NCBI RefSeq assembly: GCF_000247605.1
Contig: NC_016894.1
Location: 186,001 to 250,000 of the forward strand
DNA length: 64,000 nt
Direction of reading: 5' to 3'
From: Acetobacterium woodii DSM 1030
GTDB lineage: Bacteria > Bacillota > Clostridia > Eubacteriales > Eubacteriaceae
Shown here: piece after piece, positions 26,401-34,623 of the stretch
How the letters are laid out: each line of letters starts with the position of its first letter
How positions within the stretch are numbered: the stretch's first letter is position 1
Program-made: the position numbers and the translations under genes
The notes under the pieces: generated by a model
The model's database searches: none
Told to the model about the DNA's origin: nothing
Seen by the model: only the letters and a program-made list of their open reading frames with translations

Positions 26401-27535
26401 AGAATTGAATCTGGGTTATGTGGTCAAATCCATCGAAAATGATTTATTACAAATAGCAAAGGATCTGCTTGAAAAAAATCCCGTTGCTGACAAACAAAAT
26501 AAAGAGCAGATGACCATTAAATTGGTGGAAAATTTAAATAACAATGGCCAGTACCTTCGCGATTATGCGGTAAATAGCCAATATGTTTTTGAACAAGAGG
26601 GCAACGTTGGTACCGATGAAGCGGTGGCGAAAGCTCACGAAATGAGAAAACGGATGAATATTACGGCCAAGGTTACAGGCAAGGTGGTTAACTTCTACGA
26701 TTTATCTGATTATCTCAAAGATAGTCTGGAGGAAACCGAAAAGCTGCTAAAAGAAAGCGATCGGGAATTGTTTGAAGACATTTTGGTTAAAAATATCAGT
26801 AAAAAAATAAGTGCCCGGATTTTCCATAGTGAAAAATGGGTTGATAATATGAACCATCTGATGAGTAAAATGGATACCTCCATGGGTTTGAGTTTTAGTC
26901 TGAAATGGACCAGTAAAAAAGCCGAAACCGAAGAACAGATGGACACCCGGAAGCTAGTGAACTTACTTAAAATGGATGGCAATCTGTTAAGAGACGAAGA
27001 CCTCAACGCGCTTTCTGAACATTTCCGTTCGAAAATAACTTTGGCTAGACGAACATTGGAGGAAAAGGATGTCAACCTGACTTTTCATTCGATTATGAAG
27101 GATATTCTGGATTATCGAAAATGGTTTGAGTTTAAATTGTTCTTTAAAAAAACCGGGCAACTAAGCAAAGAACTGACGAATAACGGCTTTTTTAAATTCA
27201 GTGGCGGTGAAAAAGCGATGGCGATGTATGTGCCCTTGTTTTCCGCGGTTAACGCCCGCTATGAGGCGGCTGGTAAAGAAAGTGCCCGGATTCTCTCGCT
27301 CGATGAGGCTTTCGCCGGGGTGGATGAACAAAATATCCGGGATATGTTCAGGTTGCTGAATGAGTTGGACTTAAATTATATTATTAATTCCCAAATCCTC
27401 TGGGGCGATTACGATACCGTTGATTCATTGGCGATCAGTGAGCTAATCCGGCCGGACAACGCCGATTTTGTGACGGTGTTGCGCTATCATTGGAATGGCA
27501 AGGTGCGAAAGCTGGTGGTCGATGATGCCTCATGA
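23447..27535 (+). CDS. jetC: Wadjet anti-plasmid system SMC-like ATPase JetC (TIGR02680-like)
   Basis: 1362 residues, an SMC/MukB-like ATPase. The N-terminal head has Walker A GSNGSGKS (35-42). Two long charged coiled-coil arms occupy most of the middle, separated by a hinge-like globular insert at about 560-730. The C-terminal head carries the ABC signature FSGGEKAMAMYVPL (about 1251) and Walker B ILSLDEAFAGVDE (about 1282). All ATPase motifs are intact, so the motor should be active in DNA loop extrusion. ATG at 23447 with AAGGAG upstream is used in place of an in-frame ATG 30 bases earlier inside jetB. Confidence 0.92.
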   Translation: MQDNRWVINRAGLVNFWYYDEEIFDFSQGRLLLRGSNGSGKSVTMQSFIPLLLDGNKSPERLDPFGSKARKIENYILGDDENGKDESIGYLFMEFKKKNSNNRVTIGMGFKASRGKQMKSWGFSITDGRQIGEDFFLYKQMGEKIPLTMKELENRIGEGGQVVEGQKNYMKLVNDLIFGFDDLDEYDELVKLLVQLRSPKLSKDFKPTVIYEIMENSLQPLSEDDLRPMSEAIENMDNIKSRLEVLKECKGAADRIRQAFDRYNKFIIGDKAKQFHDHQLRLEQEKKQKLKKIKAIDTAEKEIIALTEKISELEMVIDTQQQKKLELESHDSVKVREKIIQIEKEIQELLKQRSDKDNQHQTKRQQERGLDDQVNRCCQEIEAAKRDIIKQLEEMDGLAETFAFDEHDFMRDEVKKDITEPFDFNYVTNNLKNHTEVLGQAVKALEQEKQVSESYEKLVMELDILKKELAEKERLREQATRQLTEIQDETLEKLYQKNQANQEYIISDDGLSQLAREIRQFGAESNFNVIAQTLRSEYIGLEELKRSRLYDEKATWSKINTEKNEKEIELNNWKNIKDPEPFRTEKVINSRAKLVELGIPHIPLYKALDYQEGVDDLTQAAIEAAMTTMGILDALIIPADYRKKLGSMPELSGDKFIFPAPQYMVHSMNQYLKVEDSLGKIAPEEVANILTSILIDENHHTHMDEKGNYSLGILRGQVSDPETAKFIGSSARRKYREKQQKQLEAELEVIIERLAIRQKVLNKIEQEIETLKQEFSEGLDQEDLVTAANVLKQAIFDDDMCSKAVEKKNGEEKILYETVKKLKEAVYHITRRITLPVNLESYREAQSAASAYREELHGLEKQKLQLNHFSTSLKIAENRYEEVLQEIDEVLYEINALNTKRSTQELTLNNLNEQLKLTDYEAIKTELEQCLTALKEFPKEKEEAVKRLERERLGAERLAEELEKLERELEQQQRIFVIVTDAFKEELNLGYVVKSIENDLLQIAKDLLEKNPVADKQNKEQMTIKLVENLNNNGQYLRDYAVNSQYVFEQEGNVGTDEAVAKAHEMRKRMNITAKVTGKVVNFYDLSDYLKDSLEETEKLLKESDRELFEDILVKNISKKISARIFHSEKWVDNMNHLMSKMDTSMGLSFSLKWTSKKAETEEQMDTRKLVNLLKMDGNLLRDEDLNALSEHFRSKITLARRTLEEKDVNLTFHSIMKDILDYRKWFEFKLFFKKTGQLSKELTNNGFFKFSGGEKAMAMYVPLFSAVNARYEAAGKESARILSLDEAFAGVDEQNIRDMFRLLNELDLNYIINSQILWGDYDTVDSLAISELIRPDNADFVTVLRYHWNGKVRKLVVDDAS

Positions 27536-28796
27536 ATTTGCGGCTTATCTGAAAGCGAATCCCGGTTATCAGCGGATCATGAAGCAAATCCGGGAAAAAT
27601 ATGAATCGCTGGGTCATCTGGGTGGCGTGATTCGTTTGGATAAGCTGACCGAAAACGAGCGGGAAGTCCTTCGAAGTCTCTTTAAAAAAAACTATCTCCA
27701 GAAAAGTGCCACTTTTACGGTGGGAAAATTTGTCGGGGCTTTTGCTAAAACCAGATATGAAGGGGTCGATTTTGAAGCCATGTTGAGCTGCTATTTTGGT
27801 GAAAAGTTGAACTGGAAAAAAGAGCTGAAAAATCAGTATCAAGAGGAAAAAAGTCGCTATTTTAACGAAATCATAAAAACTTTTAAAGCAACTCCAGCAG
27901 CATCGTGGTTAATGGAAAGCCTGACAAACCGGAATAATGCCTATGCAATCCTGAATATCAAGTATAATGAAGATCCCGAAAACCTTAAAAAATTGTTGAC
28001 CCAGGTTTGCACGGGGTTGAATCAATGTGTGGTCGAACCTCAAAAGTTGCGGTTGGCACTTTTTGCTTCTAAAATCACCAAAGATCCCCATGCCTTTGAT
28101 ATGAATCGGGATGGCGGGCGCTTGCTGCTTTATGGATTATGCGCTTATTATCAGCTCAATTATCCTAAAAATGCCGAAGCACAAATGGAAGTTTTATACC
28201 AGGCTGGACTCATTTATGATGAAGTTTCCAATTATACGATCGGCAGAGGGATCAAGGCGACAGCTAAAGACCGAAGCCATCCGGGATGGGCTGGATTTGC
28301 CGAAACGGGAGAACCACTACACATTTCGCTTTGGAATATTAGTTTGATTGACGGCGTTAACTGTGTTAAAAACCGGGTTTTTGTTTTTGAAAATCCCACT
28401 GTTTTTAGTGAAATTGCCGGTTTGTTGGAAGATCAGCCCGGTTCACTCATTTGTTCAGCCGGAAATGTTAAGGTCGCAACCTTATTATTGCTTGATAAAA
28501 TTGTTCTAGGTGGCGGTGAGATTTATTATGGTGGGGACTTCGATCCCGAAGGACTAATTATTGCGGATAAGCTTAAAAAGAGATATCGTGAAAAATTGAT
28601 CTTATGGCATTTTACGCCGGAAGACTATCAGAAGATCTTATCAAAAAAGAAGATTTCGGAAGCACGATTAAAAAAGATGGCGAAGGTAGTTTCACCGGAA
28701 TTAAAAATAATGGCTGAAATAATTAAAAAAACTGGCTACAGTGCCTATCAGGAATTGATGGTGGATGTCTATCTGAAAGATATTAAAAGCTGTTAA
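27522..28796 (+). CDS. jetD: Wadjet anti-plasmid system nuclease JetD (DUF2399/TIGR02679-like, Toprim)
   Basis: About 424 residues. The C-terminal part contains GGGEIYYGGDFDPEGLIIADKLKKRY (about 332-352), the acidic DxD motif of the Toprim-type nuclease of TIGR02679 proteins, which cuts the plasmid after it has been extruded by JetABC. The N-terminal half (LGGVIRLDKLTENEREVLRSLFKK) is the arm region. The gene overlaps the end of jetC by 14 bases. In-frame ATGs at 27495, 27522 and 27525 are possible; 27522 has GGTGG upstream. With jetABC complete and all motifs intact, the system looks functional. Confidence 0.88.
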   Translation: MMPHEFAAYLKANPGYQRIMKQIREKYESLGHLGGVIRLDKLTENEREVLRSLFKKNYLQKSATFTVGKFVGAFAKTRYEGVDFEAMLSCYFGEKLNWKKELKNQYQEEKSRYFNEIIKTFKATPAASWLMESLTNRNNAYAILNIKYNEDPENLKKLLTQVCTGLNQCVVEPQKLRLALFASKITKDPHAFDMNRDGGRLLLYGLCAYYQLNYPKNAEAQMEVLYQAGLIYDEVSNYTIGRGIKATAKDRSHPGWAGFAETGEPLHISLWNISLIDGVNCVKNRVFVFENPTVFSEIAGLLEDQPGSLICSAGNVKVATLLLLDKIVLGGGEIYYGGDFDPEGLIIADKLKKRYREKLILWHFTPEDYQKILSKKKISEARLKKMAKVVSPELKIMAEIIKKTGYSAYQELMVDVYLKDIKSC

Positions 28797-28935
28797 GCTA
28801 CAAAAACGAAAATTCAAATCGGCGAGCTTTTTTCACGGTAAATAAAAAAGAAATCCGATTGAAATGAATAGTTTGGCACTTTTAGGGTAATAATCCTTTA
28901 ATATAAATTTTCAAACATAAGAAGGAGAGACAGCG

Positions 28936-29373
28936 ATGGAATTAATTGATAAAATTGGGGTTATATATTGGAGTTATAAGGAAAGCACGGAGATTATGGC
29001 AGAAAAAATATCAAATGGGATTGATAAAGCGGGTAGTAAAGCGGTTTTAATCAATGTCGCTGACTTTGATATTAATACAATTGATAGTTATAAAAAAATT
29101 GCCTTGGGTTGTCCGGCGATGGAAGGCGAAGCGCTTGAAAAAAGTCAATTTGAACCATTCTTTTTGGCAATTTCAGAGCACCTTAAAGGAAAAAAAGTCG
29201 CTCTTTTTGGATCGCATGGCTGGGGGGCCGGAGCATGGATGGAAGATTGGGAAAAGCGCGTTAAAGATCTGGGGGCAGATCTATTTGATAAAGGCTTAAC
29301 GATTTTAGGTGAACCCGATAAAAACGGCCGCCATGAATGTGTCGAATTTGGAAAAGCCTTTGCAAAATTTTAA
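28936..29373 (+). CDS. Flavodoxin with altered phosphate loop
   Basis: 145 residues, typical length for short-chain flavodoxins that carry electrons in place of ferredoxin. The ALGCPAMEGEALEKSQFEPF and LFGSHGWGAGAWMEDWEKRV segments are the flavin-binding loops. The first loop, normally W-S-G-T-G-N-T-E, here reads WSYKESTE (12-19), losing both glycines and the Asn that hold the FMN phosphate. The protein may bind flavin less tightly or bind something else. GAAGGAGAG gives a good ribosome binding site; a terminator follows at 29450. Confidence 0.85.
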   Translation: MELIDKIGVIYWSYKESTEIMAEKISNGIDKAGSKAVLINVADFDINTIDSYKKIALGCPAMEGEALEKSQFEPFFLAISEHLKGKKVALFGSHGWGAGAWMEDWEKRVKDLGADLFDKGLTILGEPDKNGRHECVEFGKAFAKF

Positions 29374-29449
29374 ATCAAATAAAGAAAATGAATAATAAAG
29401 TACAAATATTTGTGTTGTTATTGATTTTTAAGTTTATCTTAATCGTGTA

Positions 29450-29487
29450 AAAACCCCTGAAAGCAAGAATCTTCCAGGGGTTTTTTA
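29450..29487 (+). terminator. Rho-independent terminator of the flavodoxin gene
   Basis: AAACCCCTG-a-AAG / CTT-c-CAGGGGTTT followed by TTTTTT. A second perfect hairpin CCTGAACTT / AAGTTCAGG with a G-rich loop lies at 29538-29563, between this and the convergent amt gene; it lacks a T-run. Confidence 0.8.
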
Positions 29488-29618
29488 TTGTCACAACATT
29501 CATTTAAAGTTTTTAGAACAGATTAATCAGTGGATCACCTGAACTTAGGGGGGGAAGTTCAGGCGATGAAAAAGTGATTAAGGTTGTTTTAAAAGACAAA
29601 ACAGTTATCGTTATTAAG

Positions 29619-30887
29619 CTAGTTCATTCGGCTGACAAAATCAGAGTAAGCTTCGATACCGTGTTCGTGGACATCAAGACCTTCAATTTCGACAACTTTG
29701 TCAACTCGAAGACCGAAAGCTTTTTTAAGAACAAAGAATAAAACAAACGAGGTACCGACGGTCCATGCAGCAACGGAAAGGACACCAATCGTTTGGACTC
29801 CCAGAAGGGCGAAGCCACCGCCATATAATAAACCAGTGACAGCATCTTCGGTACCGGGTAAATAATTAGCCAGTAAACCAACCAGTAAGGTACCAACAAC
29901 ACCATTCATACAGTGAACACCAATGGCGCCAACCGGATCATCAATTTTTAAAATCTGATCAATAAATGGAATACCGAAGGTAATCACAACACCGGCGATA
30001 ACACCAATTAAAATGGCACCCCATAAGGTAACAACCAGACATCCGGCCGTGATCGCAACCAACCCGCCAAGGACACCGTTTAAAGTCATTGAAATATCAG
30101 GTTTTTTGTATTTAGCCCAAGTCAGGAGCATCACCGTTAAACCACCAGCAGCTGCAGCCAGGTTGGTTGTCATGGCAATATGACCAACATCCAAGGTGAC
30201 GGCTAGAGTACTACCACAGTTGAATCCGAACCAGGCAAACCAGAGAATAAATACTCCTAAAGCACCAAGAGTTAAACTATGACCGGGAATCGCATTGGCT
30301 TTGCCATCTTTGTTATATTTTCCGATTCGGGGACCAACCATGATAGCACCGACCAGAGCGGTCCAACCACCAACAGAGTGAACAACAGTAGAACCGGCAA
30401 AATCAACGAATCCCATGGTGCCCAGGAAACCACCACCCCAGGCCCAATGACCAACAACGGGGTAAATAATCAGGCTGACAAAGGCGGAAATAATACAGTA
30501 AACTGAAAATTTAGTCCGGCCAGCAACTGCTCCAGAAACAATGGTTGCTGCAGTTCCGGCAAAAACGGTTTGGAAAAAGATGAAGAGTTCGGGTGTAACT
30601 GAGTCAAAGGCTGGAATATCGGTAAGGTTTTGAGGATTGAAAAATCCGCCCATCCCAATAAATCCGCCAACATCGGGACCAAACATAAAAGCAAAACCAA
30701 AACAGAAAAACAACAGTGAACCAATCATAAAATCGACAAAGTTCTTCATAATGATGTTTCCGGCATTTTTAGCTCGCGTAAAACCAGTTTCAACCATTGA
30801 AAATCCTGCTTGCATAAAGAAGACGAGGACTGATGCCAAAAATACCCAGGCAATATCGATATATTGTTGTAATACTAATAATTCCAT
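29619..30887 (-). CDS. amt: Ammonium transporter
   Basis: 422 residues with eleven hydrophobic membrane segments. Family signatures are MVETGFTRAKNAGNIIMKN, FQTVFAGTAATIVSGAVAGRTKF, VVGHWAWGGGFLG, DFAGSTVVHSVGGW and DDPVGAIGVHCMNGVVGTL, which hold the conserved Asp and the paired pore His residues. It moves ammonium/ammonia across the membrane and is gated by P-II proteins. The upstream gene glnB on the same strand encodes such a regulator. Between them lies a terminator with an overlapping ANTAR-like hairpin, so amt may be expressed separately from glnN-glnB. Confidence 0.95.
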   Translation of the reverse strand: MELLVLQQYIDIAWVFLASVLVFFMQAGFSMVETGFTRAKNAGNIIMKNFVDFMIGSLLFFCFGFAFMFGPDVGGFIGMGGFFNPQNLTDIPAFDSVTPELFIFFQTVFAGTAATIVSGAVAGRTKFSVYCIISAFVSLIIYPVVGHWAWGGGFLGTMGFVDFAGSTVVHSVGGWTALVGAIMVGPRIGKYNKDGKANAIPGHSLTLGALGVFILWFAWFGFNCGSTLAVTLDVGHIAMTTNLAAAAGGLTVMLLTWAKYKKPDISMTLNGVLGGLVAITAGCLVVTLWGAILIGVIAGVVITFGIPFIDQILKIDDPVGAIGVHCMNGVVGTLLVGLLANYLPGTEDAVTGLLYGGGFALLGVQTIGVLSVAAWTVGTSFVLFFVLKKAFGLRVDKVVEIEGLDVHEHGIEAYSDFVSRMN

Positions 30888-30950
30888 AATAATAACCTCT
30901 CTTATTAAAAATAAATCATATAAATAGAAGCAAAATAATCTTTAAGAGAA

Positions 30951-31001
30951 CAAAAAAGAAGATAGTTTTAATGTATCATTAAAAGCTATCTCCTTTGATA
31001 G
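30951..31001 (-). promoter_or_regulatory. Terminator / ANTAR-like antiterminator switch before amt
   Basis: On the minus strand CTATC-AAAGGA-GATAG (31001-30986) is a hairpin whose six-base loop has A at position 1 and G at position 4, the rule for ANTAR-protein targets. Its 3' arm is also the 5' arm of a longer stem GATAGCTTTTA ... TTAAAACTATC (30990-30961) followed by a T-run, a terminator. The two cannot form together. An outer inverted repeat (30927-30939 with 31007-31018) encloses the switch. The usual second hexaloop hairpin was not found. Confidence 0.6.
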
Positions 31002-31025
31002 TCTAAATTATTTGCTTCTCTCATA

Positions 31026-31367
31026 TTATATTGCGGCAACTCCGTGATCACCGGTACGAATACGGATAACATCGGCGACATCGTACACAAAAATTTTACC
31101 ACCACCGATTTCGTCATCAACTGCCAAGCGATCTTTTATAATTTTAATGATAATTCCAGCTGTTTCAGCGTCGGTGACAGTTTCAACCTTGATTTTAGGA
31201 AGAAAATTAACGGTATAAGCAGTACCTCGATAGGATTTCTGATAACCTTTTTGGTTCCCATATCCCATAATATTGGTAATCATCATGCCCTGAACATCAC
31301 AGGTATTGAGGATTTCTTTAAGATCTTCTAATCTTTCGGGTTTTATGACTATTTCAAGCTTTTTCAT
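31026..31367 (-). CDS. glnB: Nitrogen regulatory protein P-II (GlnB/GlnK)
   Basis: 113 residues. The N-terminus KLEIVIKPERLEDLKEIL, the T-loop ending YRGTAYTV with Tyr51 (the uridylylation site of the family) and the C-terminal IGGGKIFVYDVADVIRIRTGDHG, which includes the B- and C-loops for ATP and 2-oxoglutarate, are all present. It senses nitrogen status and binds Amt. It lies between glnN and amt on the same strand, the usual glnK-amt pairing. AAGGAGG precedes the ATG. The T-loop segment before Tyr51 (YGNQKGYQKSYRG) differs from the commoner GRQKGH form. Confidence 0.93.
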   Translation of the reverse strand: MKKLEIVIKPERLEDLKEILNTCDVQGMMITNIMGYGNQKGYQKSYRGTAYTVNFLPKIKVETVTDAETAGIIIKIIKDRLAVDDEIGGGKIFVYDVADVIRIRTGDHGVAAI

Positions 31368-31405
31368 ATGAACCTCCTTATAGTTTTACATTAAATATGA
31401 TGAAG

Positions 31406-31434
31406 CAGGGGGTGGGGTTATAACCCCGCCCCTG
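31406..31434 (-). terminator. GC-rich hairpin between glnN and glnB
   Basis: CAGGGGCGGGG / CCCCACCCCCTG in the minus direction. No T-run follows, so it is more likely an attenuating or RNA-protecting structure, which would set different glnN and glnB-amt levels, than a full terminator. Confidence 0.5.
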
Positions 31435-31449
31435 AATTTTAAACAAGTT

Positions 31450-33552
31450 TTATACGTAGAATAAAATATCTTCGTAAGTTGGGAATGGCCAGTATTTTTC
31501 AGCAACAATTTCTTCAAGTGAATCAGCGGTTACGCGCACTTCATTCATTGCCGGAATAACTTTTTCACAGAAATAGTTGGCTTCAGTTTGAGCTGAGTCG
31601 CATTCTTCTGCGGCAGCCAATGTTTTTTCCAGATTATCAATCGATTTGATAAATTCGCCGAAAAGGGTTGATAATCTTTCGGCCAGAGTGGTTTCAGCAG
31701 AAACATCGATGGTAGCACCGCAAGCTTTTTTAGCACTTAAGGTGTCAATAACTTCTTTCGTGTAAGTTAACACAGCAGGTGAAATTTCACGTTTAGCCAG
31801 GCTAAGCATGGTCAATGCTTCGATATTGATGGTTTTGCTGTATTCTTCCAGAAGGATTGTCTGACGTGATTCCATTTCAGTCGGGGTAAAGATATTATGT
31901 CGGTCAAAAAGTCCGATATTTTTTTCAGAAGTAAACTCACTCAAAGCTTCCGGTGTAGTTTTTAAGTTTGGCAGACCACGTCGAGCAGCTTCTTCAACCC
32001 ATTCTTCGGAGTAGTTATTGCCATTAAAGACGACGTTTTTATTTTCTGTAACCGATTTTTGCAATAATGCATCCAACGCAGAATCAAAGTTATCTGCTTT
32101 TTCCAGAATATCCGCATAATCTGATAAAACATCAGCAACAATGGTGTTAAGGGTAATATTTGGTCCGGAAATAGATTGGTTTGAACCAAGCATACGGTAT
32201 TCAAACTTGTTTCCGGTGAAAGCGAATGGCGAGGTTCGGTTTCGGTCAGTGGCATCGATGATAAACTTCGGTAAGCTTTTAACCCCCAGCTCCATTACCA
32301 GATCTTTTGCTGCGGTAACTGGTTTGCCAGTTTCAATTGATTTAAGCGCAGCGGTTAATTGTTCGCCAAGGAAAACTGAAACAATTGCCGGTGGTGCTTC
32401 ATTGGCACCCAGACGATGGTCATTTCCAGCGTTGGCAACAGAGATCCGCAGCATTTCACTGTATTTGTAAACAGCTTCAATAGTTGCGCAAAGGAACAGT
32501 AAAAATTGTTTATTTTCAACGGGGTTATCACCAGGCGTTAATAAGTTTTCACCGGTGTCGGTAGACATTGAAAAGTTATTGTGTTTACCGGAACCGTTAA
32601 CTCCTTCAAAAGGTTTTTCATGTAATAAACAAGCTAAATCATGACGATAAGCAACGCGTTGCATGAATTCCATTGTTAGTTGGTTATTATCGGTAGCAAC
32701 ATTGGTGTTGGTAAAAATTGGGGCCATTTCGTGTTGCGCCGGAGCAACTTCGTTATGACGTGTTTTAGAAGCAATTCCAAGACTCCAAAGTTCACGATCC
32801 AATTCTGCCATATAGTTGGCAACGCGACCACGAATTCGGCCGAAGTAATGGGTTTCCATTTCCTGACCTTTAGGTGGTTTAGCACCAAATAATGTTCGGC
32901 CGGTAAGGATCAGGTCTTTTCGTTTTTTATACATATCCCGTTCAATTAGGAAATATTCTTGTTCAGCGCCGATCGTACTGGTTACTTTTTTAACATCTTT
33001 GCCGAAAAGCTTTAAAACGCGGCGAGCGTGGGTGTCAAGTGCTTCCATTGATCGTAATAGGGGTGTTTTTTTATCAAGAACTTCACCTGAATATGAACAA
33101 AAGATGGTTGGAATACAAAGCGTGGAACCTTTGATAAAGGCATAGGATGTTGGGTCCCAGGCGGTATAACCACGCGCTTCAAAGGTTGCCCGTAAGCCAC
33201 CGGAGGGAAAAGAAGAGGCATCCGGTTCGCCTTTGATCAGTTCTTTACCAGAAAATTCCATAATGACTTTTCCATCGTCAGTTGGACTGATGAAAGAATC
33301 ATGTTTTTCAGCAGTGACACCAGTCATTGGTTGGAACCAATGAGTGTAGTGGGTCGCACCTAATTCAAGAGCCCAGTCTTTCATGGCATTAGCCACGACT
33401 TCAGCAACATTTTCTTCCAGAGGTAAATCCTCTTTCATTGTTTTTAACAGCGAAGCGTAAATATGCTTTGGCAAACGCTTGCGCATCACACCGGAGTTAA
33501 AAACTTTTGATCCGAAAATTTCGGATACATTTTCAGTTACATTGTTTGGCAC
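31450..33552 (-). CDS. glnN: Glutamine synthetase type III
   Basis: 700 residues, the size of GSIII and much longer than GSI. GSIII segments are [36 protein letters not shown] and [23 protein letters not shown]; the N-terminal [28 protein letters not shown] is characteristic. It forms glutamine from glutamate, ammonia and ATP. It starts with GTG at 33552 preceded by TAGGAGGA, and reads towards glnB and amt, making a nitrogen assimilation cluster. The genome also has a GSI (glnA) 1.2 kb away on the other strand. Confidence 0.95.
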   Translation of the reverse strand: MPNNVTENVSEIFGSKVFNSGVMRKRLPKHIYASLLKTMKEDLPLEENVAEVVANAMKDWALELGATHYTHWFQPMTGVTAEKHDSFISPTDDGKVIMEFSGKELIKGEPDASSFPSGGLRATFEARGYTAWDPTSYAFIKGSTLCIPTIFCSYSGEVLDKKTPLLRSMEALDTHARRVLKLFGKDVKKVTSTIGAEQEYFLIERDMYKKRKDLILTGRTLFGAKPPKGQEMETHYFGRIRGRVANYMAELDRELWSLGIASKTRHNEVAPAQHEMAPIFTNTNVATDNNQLTMEFMQRVAYRHDLACLLHEKPFEGVNGSGKHNNFSMSTDTGENLLTPGDNPVENKQFLLFLCATIEAVYKYSEMLRISVANAGNDHRLGANEAPPAIVSVFLGEQLTAALKSIETGKPVTAAKDLVMELGVKSLPKFIIDATDRNRTSPFAFTGNKFEYRMLGSNQSISGPNITLNTIVADVLSDYADILEKADNFDSALDALLQKSVTENKNVVFNGNNYSEEWVEEAARRGLPNLKTTPEALSEFTSEKNIGLFDRHNIFTPTEMESRQTILLEEYSKTINIEALTMLSLAKREISPAVLTYTKEVIDTLSAKKACGATIDVSAETTLAERLSTLFGEFIKSIDNLEKTLAAAEECDSAQTEANYFCEKVIPAMNEVRVTADSLEEIVAEKYWPFPTYEDILFYV

Positions 33553-33583
33553 GTGTGTGTCCTCCTATAATATTATTTGTATA

Positions 33584-33611
33584 ATTATAACATACTTGTC
33601 ACCATTGTCAG
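33584..33611 (-). promoter_or_regulatory. Predicted promoter of glnN
   Basis: On the minus strand CTGACA (33611-33606), a 16-base spacer, then TATAAT (33589-33584), giving a leader of about 25 bases before the GTG. Confidence 0.55.
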
Positions 33612-33739
33612 ATATGTTACAATAAAAGCTGAGAAAAATCAAACAAAAGGTAAGGTTTTTAAAAATGACAGTATTTCTTTTATTTGATATCTGAAAGATA
33701 GATAACCGCTTTTCATATCCTAAAAAAGGGGGAATAAAA

Positions 33740-33841
33740 ATGAGTAAAAAAAAAGTGCCTCAGAAAGCGGTTAATTCACTTTCAAAGCACCATTGCTATC
33801 ATCACTTTCGTGGCAGTTATCATTATTTAAACTCATTATAG
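33740..33841 (+). CDS. 33-residue His-rich small protein, hypothetical
   Basis: ATG at 33740 preceded by AAAGGGGGAA gives a 33-codon frame. It starts with a Lys-rich segment and contains HHCYHHFRGSYHYL, with five His, one Cys and three Tyr in 14 residues. It lies alone in the 511-base gap between glnN and the next small gene. It could bind a metal or be a leader peptide; no terminator switch is seen after it. It may also be chance. Confidence 0.35.
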   Translation: MSKKKVPQKAVNSLSKHHCYHHFRGSYHYLNSL

Positions 33842-34063
33842 ACGAATAAAAGTGTATTGTAAAGAAAAATTTGTAGTAATTTTTATGTAATGGTTATCAT
33901 TTTAATAAGAAAATCGGTAATGATTTACAAAAACAGATGGCTCATATATAATATGAAGAGATCATAGCATATTATCGAGGGGCTTGATTTATAAAAGTTT
34001 TAAGTAGTTTATTAGCGTCGGGCAAGTGGCGTAATCACATTAGTGATGAAAGGATAAAAAAAC

Positions 34064-34291
34064 ATGAGTATTGAATTTAAAATTGATGAAGAAAAACATA
34101 TTAAAGTATTAGATGCGCTTTTGGGGGATGCCGATTTGATGATGGCATTGAATGCCGCCGAAGACTTTGAGGCCGGTTACCAACTGGTGGCTGAAAGAGT
34201 GCCGGGATTAAGTCTGGAAGAGTTTGCGGGTTCGATGGAATTGCTCAGACAAGTCATTATGGCACAAGCGGAAAAAGGGCAGGTTCAATAA
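34064..34291 (+). CDS. 75-residue hypothetical protein (Nif11-leader-like?)
   Basis: 75 residues, acidic and helical, with FEAGYQLVAERVPGLSLEEFAGSMELLRQ towards the C-terminus. The helix, short loop and LSLEEF pattern recalls Nif11-type domains found in nitrogen-fixation loci and in leader peptides of modified peptides, but the resemblance is weak. The ATG has AAAGGAT upstream and the gene ends at a good terminator, so it is probably real. It lies in the nitrogen-metabolism block between glnN and glnA. No function is assigned. Confidence 0.6.
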   Translation: MSIEFKIDEEKHIKVLDALLGDADLMMALNAAEDFEAGYQLVAERVPGLSLEEFAGSMELLRQVIMAQAEKGQVQ

Positions 34292-34316
34292 ACGGAGTGA
34301 TTAAAAATCGCTGAAT

Positions 34317-34352
34317 AAAACCCCTTAAACATTTGGCTTAAGGGGTTTTATT
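34317..34352 (+). terminator. Rho-independent terminator
   Basis: AAAACCCCTTAA / TTAAGGGGTTTT (34317-34350) ending in T residues, right after the 75-residue gene. Confidence 0.85.
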
Positions 34353-34623
34353 CAAAAAATTGAAATTGAAAACCTTGTCAGGGAAAATAAAACAAAAATG
34401 AATTGAAACCATAGCTGAAATATGTTTTAATAATAGAACTAACTTTGTTTTAAAGTACATTGTATACAAAAAGAAAATAATGACTGATTACTAAGAACAA
34501 TGGCGTTCGATCTTTCGAAAATTTACATAATTTCAGAGAGTCTGTTTGTCATGTTCTTTTTTTATGACAATAATTTTATTTCCCAAAGATATTTTAGGAT
34601 GAGAATGGCTATAAATAAAAAAA

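Larger units (their letters stand above)
33553..34063. other. 511-base gap between divergent glnN and a small gene
   Basis: It contains the glnN promoter, the 33-codon frame above and AT-rich sequence. A small hairpin TAATCAC / GTGATGA lies at about 34035-34052 just before the next gene. Confidence 0.5.

Noticed and set aside
28880-28900. TTGGCAC sequence upstream of the flavodoxin gene, resembling a sigma-54 -24 box
   Set aside because: The -12 part at the correct spacing reads AGGG rather than TTGC, so the promoter rule is not met.
29538-29563. Terminator of amt on the minus strand (CCTGAACTT / AAGTTCAGG)
   Set aside because: No T-run on the minus side; noted as a hairpin only.
34460-34475. 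Palindrome TTGTATACAA before glnA
   Set aside because: Short, AT-rich palindromes occur often by chance here; no repeat of it was seen at other nitrogen genes.
34480-34530. ANTAR hairpin pair in the glnA leader (TTCGA-tctt-TCGAA)
   Set aside because: Four-base loop without the A1/G4 hexaloop pattern; no partner hairpin.
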